Below, in pieces: positions 19,248 through 27,366 of a DNA stretch of 64,000 nucleotides. A model generated the notes under the pieces. That model made no database searches, was not told where the DNA came from, and was given only the letters and a program-made list of their open reading frames with translations. The translations under genes and the position numbers were made by a program. This DNA comes from Legionella maioricensis (lineage in GTDB: Bacteria; Pseudomonadota; Gammaproteobacteria; Legionellales; Legionellaceae): NCBI RefSeq assembly GCF_023618015.1, contig NZ_JAJKBJ010000007.1:1-64000 (forward strand), given 5' to 3'. How positions within the stretch are numbered: position 1 is the stretch's first letter; every line of letters starts with the position of its first letter.

Positions 19248-21551
19248 ATGAGAAAACCAAAAATGAATCTCCGTATTTTTCGCATATATACTAAACGCTA
19301 TTTAAAATTTGATATTGTTGCGGCCATAGTTGTCTTTCTCGTAGCCATCCCTCTATGTCTGGGTATTGCTTTGGCCTCAGGGGCCCCATTATTTTCCGGA
19401 ATATTAAGCGGAATCATAGGCGGTATTATCGTTGGAAGTTTAAGTGGCTCTCAAGTAAGTGTCAGCGGACCTGCCGCAGGTATGGCTGCAGTAGTCGTGG
19501 CCGCCATTGCTCATCTTGGTGATTTTAATGCCTTTTTATTAGCTTTGGCTTTAGCGGGCTTGATCCAAATAGTGATTGGTGCTTTTAAAGCAGGGTTTGT
19601 AGCAGACTACGTCCCTTCTAACGTCGTTCAAGGTTTACTTTGCGCTATAGGTATTTTATTAATAATCAAACAGTTACCTCTAGCATTCACGCTTTCAGCG
19701 GATTTTAATGAACTTAAAACTCATTTACTGGAAACAACGGAAGGCCTTACCATAAGCCCTATATTAGCTCTGTCCCATCATATCAATTCAGGGGCTATGT
19801 TAATTACCGCCATCTCTTTAGCCATTTTGGTTTACTTTGATCTGACCAAAAATAAACTCTTAAAGGAAATTCCTGCTCCTATTATAGTGGTTATCATGGG
19901 GGTGTTCTTAAATGAAATCTTTATCTGGACCGATTTACCCTTAGTACAAGATTCTCCACAACTGGTTAATATTCCCAAAACAACAGGTTTACATGATTTT
20001 TTTAGTAATATGGAATTTCCTGATTGGTCTTCCTGGTCTAATCCCCAAGTGTATCTCTATGCATTCATACTGGGTATTGTTGCTTCACTTGAGACCTTGC
20101 TTAACCTCAAGGCCGGAGAGCGCTTGGATAAAAAAAGACGCTACAGTTCGTCTAATCAAGAGTTAATCGCGCAAGGCGTGGGCAACCTGACCGCCGGTTT
20201 AATTGGCGGTATCCCCATTACTTCAGTGATTGTTAGGACCTCGATCAATATACAGGCGGGTTCTAAAACCAGAGTGTCTACTATTCTACACGGTGTTTTT
20301 ATCTTGTTTGCCGTCATGCTTTTGCCAGGGGCTTTGAATAAAATTCCTTTATCTTCTCTGGCTGCAATTTTAATTTATACCGGTTACAAATTAAATAAAC
20401 CTGCAATTTATCGCAACATCTACTCTCAAGGGAGAGATCGTTTTATCCCCTTCATAGTTACCATGGTGAGCATTATTGCTTTTAATCTCCTTGCTGGAAT
20501 TTTAATAGGTCTGACTATTAGTCTGTTCTATATATTAAAATCAAATAGCCAGGCCCGTATCAATATCTTTAAAGAAATATATCCCAATGGAGTCACCAGT
20601 CGCCTGGTGCTTCCGCAACAGATAACTTTCTTGAATAAAGCAGCTTTAGTTGCTGAACTGGATTCCATACCCAGATACGCGCAGCTTATTATCGATGCGC
20701 GCTATACTCAGTACATCGATAAAGAAATACTGGAGTTATTAGATGTATTCAAAGACGAACAGGCGCCCAGTAAACATATTGCGTTAAATTTAACTGGATT
20801 TAAGGACAGTTATAAAATTCATAACTATATTGATTTTATTAACGTCACAACCTATGACGTCCAATCGAATCTTACTCCCGGCCAGGTGTTAAATATTCTG
20901 CATGAAGGAAATCAGCGTTTTCTTCATGACACGCGTATTCATCGTTCGAATCATATTGATATTAAACATACTGCAAAAATGCAACATCCTATAGCGGTTG
21001 TTCTTGCATGTATTGATTCAAGAGTTCCAGTAGAAACCATTTTTGATATGACCTTTGGCGATATATTTTGCGTGCGTATTGCGGGTAATGTCATTAATGA
21101 TGATATTCTGGCCAGTATCGAATATGCCTGCAATGTTATAGGTACCAAGCTTATCGTTGTTTTAGGGCATACTCGATGCGGCGCTATCCAGTCTGCCTGT
21201 GATGGAATTGAGAAAGGGCATATTACTCAACTGCTTGCAAAAATAAAGCCTGCTGTAAAAGCTGAAACCCAAACTGAGACTAACCGAACCGGACTCAATA
21301 CCACATTTGTAAATCATGTTACAGAATTAAATATCGCGAATACTCTGCAAAGTATTTATCTGCGAAGTGATATTGTAAATACCATGATAAAAAAAGATGA
21401 AATTGGCATGATTGGCGCAATGTATGATGTGAACAGCGGTAAAGTAAAATATAAAAACTACGCAGAAGAACTGGTTCAGCTTAATGGCAAGGCAAACAAG
21501 GAATTAGCCGACAAACTCGAACAGGTTCTACTAGAAGCGAAAGTAAAATAA
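19248..21551 (+). CDS. SulP anion transporter fused to a beta-carbonic anhydrase
   Basis: 767 residues. Residues about 15-440 form the SulP membrane domain (FDIVAAIVVFLVAIPLCLGI, VSVSGPAAGM and later helices); about 450-540 is a STAS-like segment. From about 560 comes a beta-carbonic anhydrase with the zinc ligands and active-site residues in ACIDSRVP (Cys, Asp, Arg), and GHTRCGAI (His, Cys). The family architecture suggests coupled bicarbonate uptake and hydration/dehydration at the cytoplasmic face (inference). Single gene ended by a symmetric inverted repeat. It lies immediately upstream of the acyl-carrier cluster but there is no evidence of a shared transcript. Confidence 0.93.
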   Translation: MRKPKMNLRIFRIYTKRYLKFDIVAAIVVFLVAIPLCLGIALASGAPLFSGILSGIIGGIIVGSLSGSQVSVSGPAAGMAAVVVAAIAHLGDFNAFLLALALAGLIQIVIGAFKAGFVADYVPSNVVQGLLCAIGILLIIKQLPLAFTLSADFNELKTHLLETTEGLTISPILALSHHINSGAMLITAISLAILVYFDLTKNKLLKEIPAPIIVVIMGVFLNEIFIWTDLPLVQDSPQLVNIPKTTGLHDFFSNMEFPDWSSWSNPQVYLYAFILGIVASLETLLNLKAGERLDKKRRYSSSNQELIAQGVGNLTAGLIGGIPITSVIVRTSINIQAGSKTRVSTILHGVFILFAVMLLPGALNKIPLSSLAAILIYTGYKLNKPAIYRNIYSQGRDRFIPFIVTMVSIIAFNLLAGILIGLTISLFYILKSNSQARINIFKEIYPNGVTSRLVLPQQITFLNKAALVAELDSIPRYAQLIIDARYTQYIDKEILELLDVFKDEQAPSKHIALNLTGFKDSYKIHNYIDFINVTTYDVQSNLTPGQVLNILHEGNQRFLHDTRIHRSNHIDIKHTAKMQHPIAVVLACIDSRVPVETIFDMTFGDIFCVRIAGNVINDDILASIEYACNVIGTKLIVVLGHTRCGAIQSACDGIEKGHITQLLAKIKPAVKAETQTETNRTGLNTTFVNHVTELNIANTLQSIYLRSDIVNTMIKKDEIGMIGAMYDVNSGKVKYKNYAEELVQLNGKANKELADKLEQVLLEAKVK

Positions 21552-21561
21552 CCGCATCCTT

Positions 21562-21598
21562 TTTTTGTACTACCACAAAGGGTGGTAGTACAAAAAAG
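21562..21598. terminator. symmetric terminator-like inverted repeat
   Basis: The arms TTTTTTGTACTACCAC (21562-21577) and GTGGTAGTACAAAAAA (21583-21598) pair perfectly around AAAGG. The A and T runs are part of the stem, so it can work in either direction. Confidence 0.7.
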
Positions 21599-21817
21599 CT
21601 AAATATTAATTACCTGTTACAACACGACCAGTTCAATTTTCACGCAACCGAGTTTCAGTCGCGAACCATTACAAGCAACAAGACTTTTTAATCTATAAAT
21701 CATTGGCAACCAAGACTCACCGAGATTTACTGCACACCCTTAAGTATAATATATACATCCATATACATAAGCCTTATTATTTTGAATACGATGATTCTTA
21801 TAAAAAAGGAGGATCTG

Positions 21818-22057
21818 ATGGAAATTAAGCATATTAAAAATGAAATAAAACTATTTTTACTCAATTCATTCAGAGTTAAGGATATTGGTTATTCTGATAA
21901 TATTTTTGATACCGGCGCAATGCACTCTTTATTTTTCATTCAATTATTAGTTTTTATAGAAAAAAAATATAAAATTGATCTTGATGTGGGTGAGTTTGAT
22001 CCAAATCAATTAACCAGTATTGATGCTATCGCTGACTTTATTTCAAGTAAACTATAA
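21818..22057 (+). CDS. discrete acyl/peptidyl carrier protein
   Basis: 79-residue carrier protein of the four-helix ACP/PCP fold, expected to be loaded with 4'-phosphopantetheine at Ser37 in GAMHSLFFIQL; the usual Asp before that Ser is replaced by His. The flanking SDNIFDTG and the following LLVFIEKKYKID fit helix 2 of carrier proteins. The start at 21818 has AAGGAGG five bases upstream; a longer frame to 21782 is unlikely. First gene of the five-gene group up to 27196. By context it should carry the amino acid activated by the adenylation domain encoded three genes later. TATAAT at 21745 may be part of its promoter. Confidence 0.85.
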   Translation: MEIKHIKNEIKLFLLNSFRVKDIGYSDNIFDTGAMHSLFFIQLLVFIEKKYKIDLDVGEFDPNQLTSIDAIADFISSKL

Positions 22058-22120
22058 TTCAAATTAGAATAATTGTGATAAAGTTTGGCTGTATAGGACA
22101 TACAGATTGGACGCACTGCC

Positions 22121-22975
22121 ATGAAACAAAAAAAACTGACTATTCTTGGTTCGGGGACAATGGGTTCAGGTATTGCACAACTTTTCGCGCAATATGGATT
22201 TTATGTCACTTTAATTGATAATTGCCAATCTCAATTAGATAAAGCAAAAGAAGCTATAGCTAAAAATTTACGCTATCTGGCATTAACCCAGAGTTTGCCA
22301 TCCGCAAGCACCATTGAAACCATATTGGCCTCCATTTCGTTTACGACGAAGCTGGATGAATTAAAGCAATCTGAATACATTATTGAAAATATCCCTGAAA
22401 ATTGGGAGCAGAAAAAGGCGTTGTATCAAATATTAAATAAAGAATGCAACGCAACCTGTATTTTTGGGGTAAATACTTCATCCATTTCTATTACTAAAAT
22501 CGCATCCCTTGTTGAGCATCCCCAACGAGTCATAGGCGTACACTTTATGAATCCAGCGCCAATGATGCCTATGGTAGAGGTGATTAAGGGGTATCACACA
22601 GACGAGTCAACAATAGAAAAAATCAAATCGTTACTTGAACAAGTGCACAGAAAAATGATCGTGGTTAAGGATTCAGTCGGTTTTGTGAGCAATCGGGCCA
22701 TGATGATTTTTATTAATGAGGCCATCTTTATGATACAGGAAAACATTGTATCAATCGAAGACATTGATATTCTATTTAAACAATGTTTTGGACATAAAAT
22801 GGGCCCCCTGCATACTGCCGATTTAATTGGTTTGGACACCGTTCTCTATTCTTTGGAAACGTTATATTCAGAGCTAAACGATCCTAAGTATCGCCCTTGC
22901 TGGTTATTAAAAAATATGGTCGATGCGGGGCTTCTTGGACAAAAGACAAAAAAAGGATTTTATCAATATGAATAA
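22121..22975 (+). CDS. 3-hydroxyacyl-CoA dehydrogenase-like protein (ZmaG/FkbK type by context)
   Basis: 284 residues, the length of 3-hydroxybutyryl-CoA dehydrogenases. N-terminal NAD-binding LGSGTMGSGIAQLFAQYG, NTSSISIT, and the catalytic His141 in VIGVHFMNPAP are present; the C-terminal helical domain ends QKTKKGFYQYE. In extender-unit pathways homologues oxidise a carrier-bound hydroxyl, for example the seryl side chain on an ACP, rather than a fatty acyl-CoA. The setting between a carrier protein and an acyl-CoA dehydrogenase homologue favours that role, but fatty-acid oxidation cannot be excluded by sequence alone. Confidence 0.88.
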   Translation: MKQKKLTILGSGTMGSGIAQLFAQYGFYVTLIDNCQSQLDKAKEAIAKNLRYLALTQSLPSASTIETILASISFTTKLDELKQSEYIIENIPENWEQKKALYQILNKECNATCIFGVNTSSISITKIASLVEHPQRVIGVHFMNPAPMMPMVEVIKGYHTDESTIEKIKSLLEQVHRKMIVVKDSVGFVSNRAMMIFINEAIFMIQENIVSIEDIDILFKQCFGHKMGPLHTADLIGLDTVLYSLETLYSELNDPKYRPCWLLKNMVDAGLLGQKTKKGFYQYE

Positions 22976-23043
22976 GATCTGTTGGCCTTTGGCTATTTGA
23001 GCAAAGAAAGTAGACGTACCGACAGACCTTAAGGAGAAAAATT

Positions 23044-24168
23044 TTGCCCAACTACCCACCTCGATACGTAAAACAGCAGCGATTTTTTAATCAATTCATA
23101 AAAAATTCGCTTCAGCCTCATTCGCAAGTCTTTGATAAAGAACAAAACATTCCACGCGCTTTTTTTTATACCTTAGCCCAAAATGGTTTTTTAGGCGCTT
23201 GTATTCCTAAACAATTTGGAGGACAACAATGGGATGAATTGACCCTTGGTATCATGCATGAATCATTTGCTAAAGAGCTTTGCTCCTTAGCGAATATATT
23301 AACGGTACTAGGCATGGTGAGTAAGCCACTAATACAATTCGGCTCGCAAATACAAAAGCAAACCTGGCTACCCCGGATTGCTACTGGAAAAACTTTGGTT
23401 GCATTAGCATTAACGGAATCTAATATTGGTAGTGATTTGGCACATGTTGAAACTCAGTTATTGGATAAAGACGGTGAATTTATTCTTAAAGGAAATAAAA
23501 AATACATTACCTTAGGCCAAATAGCCGATTTGTTTTTAGTTTTAGCAAATTACCAAGAACAACCCACGGCAGTCTTAATTGAAAAAGACACGCCCGGTCT
23601 CATTATTTCCCCAATGTCTGATTTTTTAGGTTTACGTTCTAATATGTTGGCAGAAATCTTTTTCGATGATTGCCGAATCCCTAAATCAAACCTGTTAGGG
23701 AGTATTGGTATGGGTTTAACCTATATTACCCAAACTGCTTTGGACGAAGGACGTTATACCACTGCTTGCGGATGTGTTGGTTTAGGACAAGCATGCCTGG
23801 ATGCAGTCCGTGGTTATACTCAAGAAAGAAAACAATTCGATCGCCTATTAGATGAACATCAGTTAATTCAAAAAATGATAACTGAAATGGTGGTGCAAGT
23901 TAAAGCAGCACGAGAGTTGTGTTTTTATGCAGGGGAACTAAGGCAACAAAAAAATCCGGCCTATATCGCTGAAACTTTAGTAGCAAAATACGTTGCCTCA
24001 AAAATGGCTGTTATTGTATCTAATCATGCGTTGCAAATATATGGTGCAGCTGGTTTTGATAAAACCTACCCCGTGGAACGCTATTATCGGGATGCTAAAG
24101 TAATGGAGATCATTGAAGGAACCTCGCAAATGCACGAAATTCTCATTTCGAAGCTTTGCGTCACTTAA
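23044..24168 (+). CDS. acyl-CoA dehydrogenase-like flavoprotein (ZmaI/FkbI type by context)
   Basis: 374 residues with the three-part acyl-CoA dehydrogenase fold: the N-terminal helical domain (GFLGACIPKQFGGQ), the middle FAD strand domain (ALALTESNIGSDLA), and the C-terminal helices with ERKQFDRLL and the likely catalytic Glu in IIEGTSQM. The start is TTG at 23044, nine bases behind AAGGAG. Relatives in methoxymalonyl-, hydroxymalonyl- and aminomalonyl-ACP pathways oxidise a carrier-bound aldehyde/hydrate to the carboxylate. 68 bp after the dehydrogenase gene and 18 bp before the adenylation gene. Confidence 0.88.
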   Translation: MPNYPPRYVKQQRFFNQFIKNSLQPHSQVFDKEQNIPRAFFYTLAQNGFLGACIPKQFGGQQWDELTLGIMHESFAKELCSLANILTVLGMVSKPLIQFGSQIQKQTWLPRIATGKTLVALALTESNIGSDLAHVETQLLDKDGEFILKGNKKYITLGQIADLFLVLANYQEQPTAVLIEKDTPGLIISPMSDFLGLRSNMLAEIFFDDCRIPKSNLLGSIGMGLTYITQTALDEGRYTTACGCVGLGQACLDAVRGYTQERKQFDRLLDEHQLIQKMITEMVVQVKAARELCFYAGELRQQKNPAYIAETLVAKYVASKMAVIVSNHALQIYGAAGFDKTYPVERYYRDAKVMEIIEGTSQMHEILISKLCVT

Positions 24169-24186
24169 TATGGGGTCTTTTTATAA

Positions 24187-25728
24187 ATGAAATCTTCTGA
24201 TCAGTACCCAACTATTTGCTCCTTATTTGAAGAGCAAGTAGCGCAATATCCAGAAAATACCGCGATTTATCTGGAAGATAGCCAAGTATCGTATGATGCT
24301 TTTAATAAGCAAGCCAACCAATATGCCAGATATCTGCAGAGAAAAGGATTACCATTAAACGGAATTGTCGGTATTCAACTCTTGCGTTCCTATGAAATGC
24401 TTGTTGCAATTTTTGCTGTACTAAAGGCTGGAGGAGCCTATTTACCATTAGATCCCCTAGCTCCCGCAATGAGAAATCAAACCATTCTTGCAGAGAGTCA
24501 AATAAAATTTCTAATTATTGGTAATCATTCATTAGTAACCACAGAATCTGAGTTAGATGATAAAAATAATCTTCAAGTGCTGAATATTCATGAAAAGGTG
24601 AGCCATGAAAAATGGGATAATTTAAACTTGTCCCGAGGAAAACACGATTTGGCCTATGTGATGTACACTTCAGGTACTACAGGCAAACCTAAAGGGGTCA
24701 TGATTTCACATCAAGCCATAATTAATCGAATTCTATGGATGCAAAACACATTTCCATTACACCATCATGATGTATTGTTTCATAAAACACATCTTTGTTT
24801 TGACATCTCTGTTTGGGAGATCTGTTGGTGGTCTGTTACCGGTGCTGGAGTAGTCCTTTTGCCCCCCCAAAAAGAGCATGATATTAAGTTGTTTGTTCGT
24901 ATGATTGAGCAATATCAGTTAAGCGTTATTCATTTTGTCCCTTCGGTATTACGTATCTTTTTAAGTTACATTAAAGAAGATTTTTCGATGAATCGCTTAA
25001 AATCCTTGAAGTACGTGTTCGCCAGTGGGGAGGCGCTGGATGCAGGAAGTGTGAATCTATTTAATAAGTTATTTCAAGATCAAGAAACCCTATTAGTCAA
25101 TTTATACGGCCCCACAGAAACCACAATAGATGTTTCCTATTTTATTTGTGAAAAAAACAGACATTATCGCACCATTCCCATTGGAAAGCCCATCCAGAAT
25201 ATTCAATTTTTTGTGTTAGATGAACAGTTAAATTTAACAGGTTTCGAACCAGGAGAATTATTCATCTCCGGGATTGGATTAGCAGAGGGTTATTTAAATA
25301 ATCCAGCACTTACTCAGGCATCTTTCTTAGACAATCCTTATCTTCCGGGAGAAAAAATGTATCGTACTGGGGACATAGTCTGTTGGAATAAAGAGAATGA
25401 GCTACTATTTTTAGGCCGCAAGGATGATCAAGTAAAATTACACGGCATACGTATTGAATTAGGAGAAATACAATACCATTTATTGGAACATCCCAACATA
25501 CAAGATGCCGTTATTATTTGCGAGAAAGTGGACTCTCTCGATCAGAGAATGGTCGCGTTCTTAATTGCTCATAACAAACAAACAGAGCTTAGTAGTGCTG
25601 AGCTTAAAGCGTTTTTAAAAACCAGGATTCCGGATTATATGGTTCCTGAGCATTACATATGGTTAGGTGCATTGCCAATAAAAGAAAATGGAAAAATAGA
25701 TAAAATGAAACTATTGAGTTTCATTTAG
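24187..25728 (+). CDS. stand-alone NRPS adenylation domain, predicted serine-activating
   Basis: 513 residues, a complete A domain with no condensation, carrier or thioesterase part. Core motifs are intact: YTSGTTGKPKGV (A3), FDISVWE (A4), NLYGPTETT (A5), YRTGD (A7), GRKDDQVKLHGIRIELGE (A8), and ENGKIDK (A10). Aligned by eye to GrsA, the specificity residues are Asp206, Ile207, Trp210, His249, Phe278, Ser280, Leu306, Ile314, Asp315 and the A10 Lys. This is the serine code DVWHFSLIDK with one conservative change. It should make seryl-AMP and load the discrete carrier protein (inference). Confidence 0.93.
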   Translation: MKSSDQYPTICSLFEEQVAQYPENTAIYLEDSQVSYDAFNKQANQYARYLQRKGLPLNGIVGIQLLRSYEMLVAIFAVLKAGGAYLPLDPLAPAMRNQTILAESQIKFLIIGNHSLVTTESELDDKNNLQVLNIHEKVSHEKWDNLNLSRGKHDLAYVMYTSGTTGKPKGVMISHQAIINRILWMQNTFPLHHHDVLFHKTHLCFDISVWEICWWSVTGAGVVLLPPQKEHDIKLFVRMIEQYQLSVIHFVPSVLRIFLSYIKEDFSMNRLKSLKYVFASGEALDAGSVNLFNKLFQDQETLLVNLYGPTETTIDVSYFICEKNRHYRTIPIGKPIQNIQFFVLDEQLNLTGFEPGELFISGIGLAEGYLNNPALTQASFLDNPYLPGEKMYRTGDIVCWNKENELLFLGRKDDQVKLHGIRIELGEIQYHLLEHPNIQDAVIICEKVDSLDQRMVAFLIAHNKQTELSSAELKAFLKTRIPDYMVPEHYIWLGALPIKENGKIDKMKLLSFI

Positions 25729-25891
25729 CCTAAGCAATCTGCAAAAAAATCAGGATTTTGATGGCAATTTGATTCAAATTGAAGAAATTAGCCTATATTT
25801 AATAGAACCAAGTTATTTTAAGTAAAAGACATTTACTGCACAAAAACGATGCAAGGCATATTTTATGCTGAGAAAATGGAGACTTTAAATT

Positions 25892-27196
25892 ATGGGTATG
25901 AATAATAACTCCAACAAAATTGCCATTGTAGGTATGGCCGTAAAATTGCCTGGAGCTAATGATCTTGATGAGTATTGGGATCTATTGAGGTTTGGCAAAG
26001 AGGCTGTGAGTAAATTGTCTCCAGATCAACTAAGGCACTCTGGTATTTCGGAGGAATTAATCGCCGCTGACTATTACAAACCCTACAGAGGAATATTAGA
26101 TAACCTGGAATCATTTGACACTCCTCCATTTAAAAATACTACCAAAAACTTTGAAGTGTTAGGGGTTCAAGGTAAGGTGATGTCGCATTTAACTCATCGC
26201 GCTTTGTGTAGCATGAGGAGTGAATCAAATAACATCAAAAACACGGCTGTTTATATTGGTGCCAATAATCAACCTGCCGCCCATTTTTTAGGGGCTGCTT
26301 ATTACCAAGCGATTGATACTCAAAAAGCGATAGAAAGATATTATTCAAAAATCATTGCACCTTATATTTCTTATCAGTTCGGATTCCAAGGCAGTTCTAT
26401 TGATTTATATACAGCGTGCTCGTCTTCTTTGACCGCGGTAATACAAAGCTGTCGAGAGTTAAGTAGTCATCAATGTGATATGGCAATTGCAGGCGCGGTC
26501 TTAATCGATTTGCCACAAGAAGTTGGTTATATTTATGAAGAGAACGGATTATTTTCATCCGACGGTCATTGCCACCCTTTTGACGTTTCAGCATCTGGCA
26601 CTTTATACTCCAATGGTGCCGGTTTAGTTATTTTAAAGCGACTTGAAGACGCCATTGCAGATAATGATCTAATCCATGCCGTCATTATCGGATCCGCTAT
26701 GAATAATGATGGTAATTCTTCAAAAGAAGGATTTATGGCACCAGGAATTCATGGCCAATATAATTGTTTGCAGTCGGCCTGGAAAAATGCAGGGATTGGA
26801 CCAAGTGATCTTGACTATATTGCTGCACATGGAGCTTCAACCAAACTAGGCGATGCAACAGAAATATATGCTCTAAAAAAAGCGTTCAAAGACGTTACAA
26901 TGACAAATCGTTGTCCGATAAGCTCAGTAATAAGTAATCTGGGCCATACGGGTATTGTGTCCGGTATGGCTTCAATCATCAAAACAGTACTTATGCTCAA
27001 AAATAAGGCTGTCGTTCCTTCAATTAACTTTGAAACTCCAAATCCAGAGTTTGGCTTGGAGGACTCACCAATCTATATTGCGACTGAACTTCAAGATTTT
27101 CCTAGAAGAAAACAGCGCTATTTGGCTGGCGTTTCCAGCTATGGCGCAGGGGGAAGTAACACCCACTTGGTAATGCATAGCTATGAGGAAGACTAA
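25892..27196 (+). CDS. single-domain beta-ketoacyl synthase of polyketide type
   Basis: 434 residues, only a ketosynthase; no acyltransferase, reductase or carrier domain follows. The catalytic triad is complete: Cys176 in YTACSSSL, His313 in AAHGASTKLGD and His352 in NLGHTG. The AHGAST stretch departs from the usual AHGTGT. The N-terminus KIAIVGMAVKLPGANDLDEYW is of the modular-PKS type rather than FabB/FabF. The gene lies 163 bp after the adenylation gene with its own ribosome site (GGAGA), so it may be co-transcribed or separately promoted. It could condense the extender unit made by the preceding proteins with an acyl thioester (inference). Confidence 0.92.
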   Translation: MGMNNNSNKIAIVGMAVKLPGANDLDEYWDLLRFGKEAVSKLSPDQLRHSGISEELIAADYYKPYRGILDNLESFDTPPFKNTTKNFEVLGVQGKVMSHLTHRALCSMRSESNNIKNTAVYIGANNQPAAHFLGAAYYQAIDTQKAIERYYSKIIAPYISYQFGFQGSSIDLYTACSSSLTAVIQSCRELSSHQCDMAIAGAVLIDLPQEVGYIYEENGLFSSDGHCHPFDVSASGTLYSNGAGLVILKRLEDAIADNDLIHAVIIGSAMNNDGNSSKEGFMAPGIHGQYNCLQSAWKNAGIGPSDLDYIAAHGASTKLGDATEIYALKKAFKDVTMTNRCPISSVISNLGHTGIVSGMASIIKTVLMLKNKAVVPSINFETPNPEFGLEDSPIYIATELQDFPRRKQRYLAGVSSYGAGGSNTHLVMHSYEED

Positions 27197-27272
27197 CATC
27201 TAATGGATTCTATTAGGAGATAGATTGGGGCATTTGACCTAAGGGCATTACTTTAAACTATTTGCCTACGTT

Positions 27273-27289
27273 CCGTGGCTTGTCCACGG
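27273..27289. terminator. short hairpin between convergent genes
   Basis: CCGTGG and CCACGG pair around CTTGT in the gap between the ketosynthase and the minus-strand ligase gene. The surrounding word CCTACGTTCCGTGGCTTGTCC looks like a fragment of a dispersed palindromic repeat, but only one copy is in the window. Confidence 0.35.
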
Positions 27290-27366
27290 GGCATAGTGAG
27301 AGAATTAAAGCCTTGAGTAGAGACATTAGCTCGTTTCCCCCCTACGATTTAAAAGGACAGCACTTA

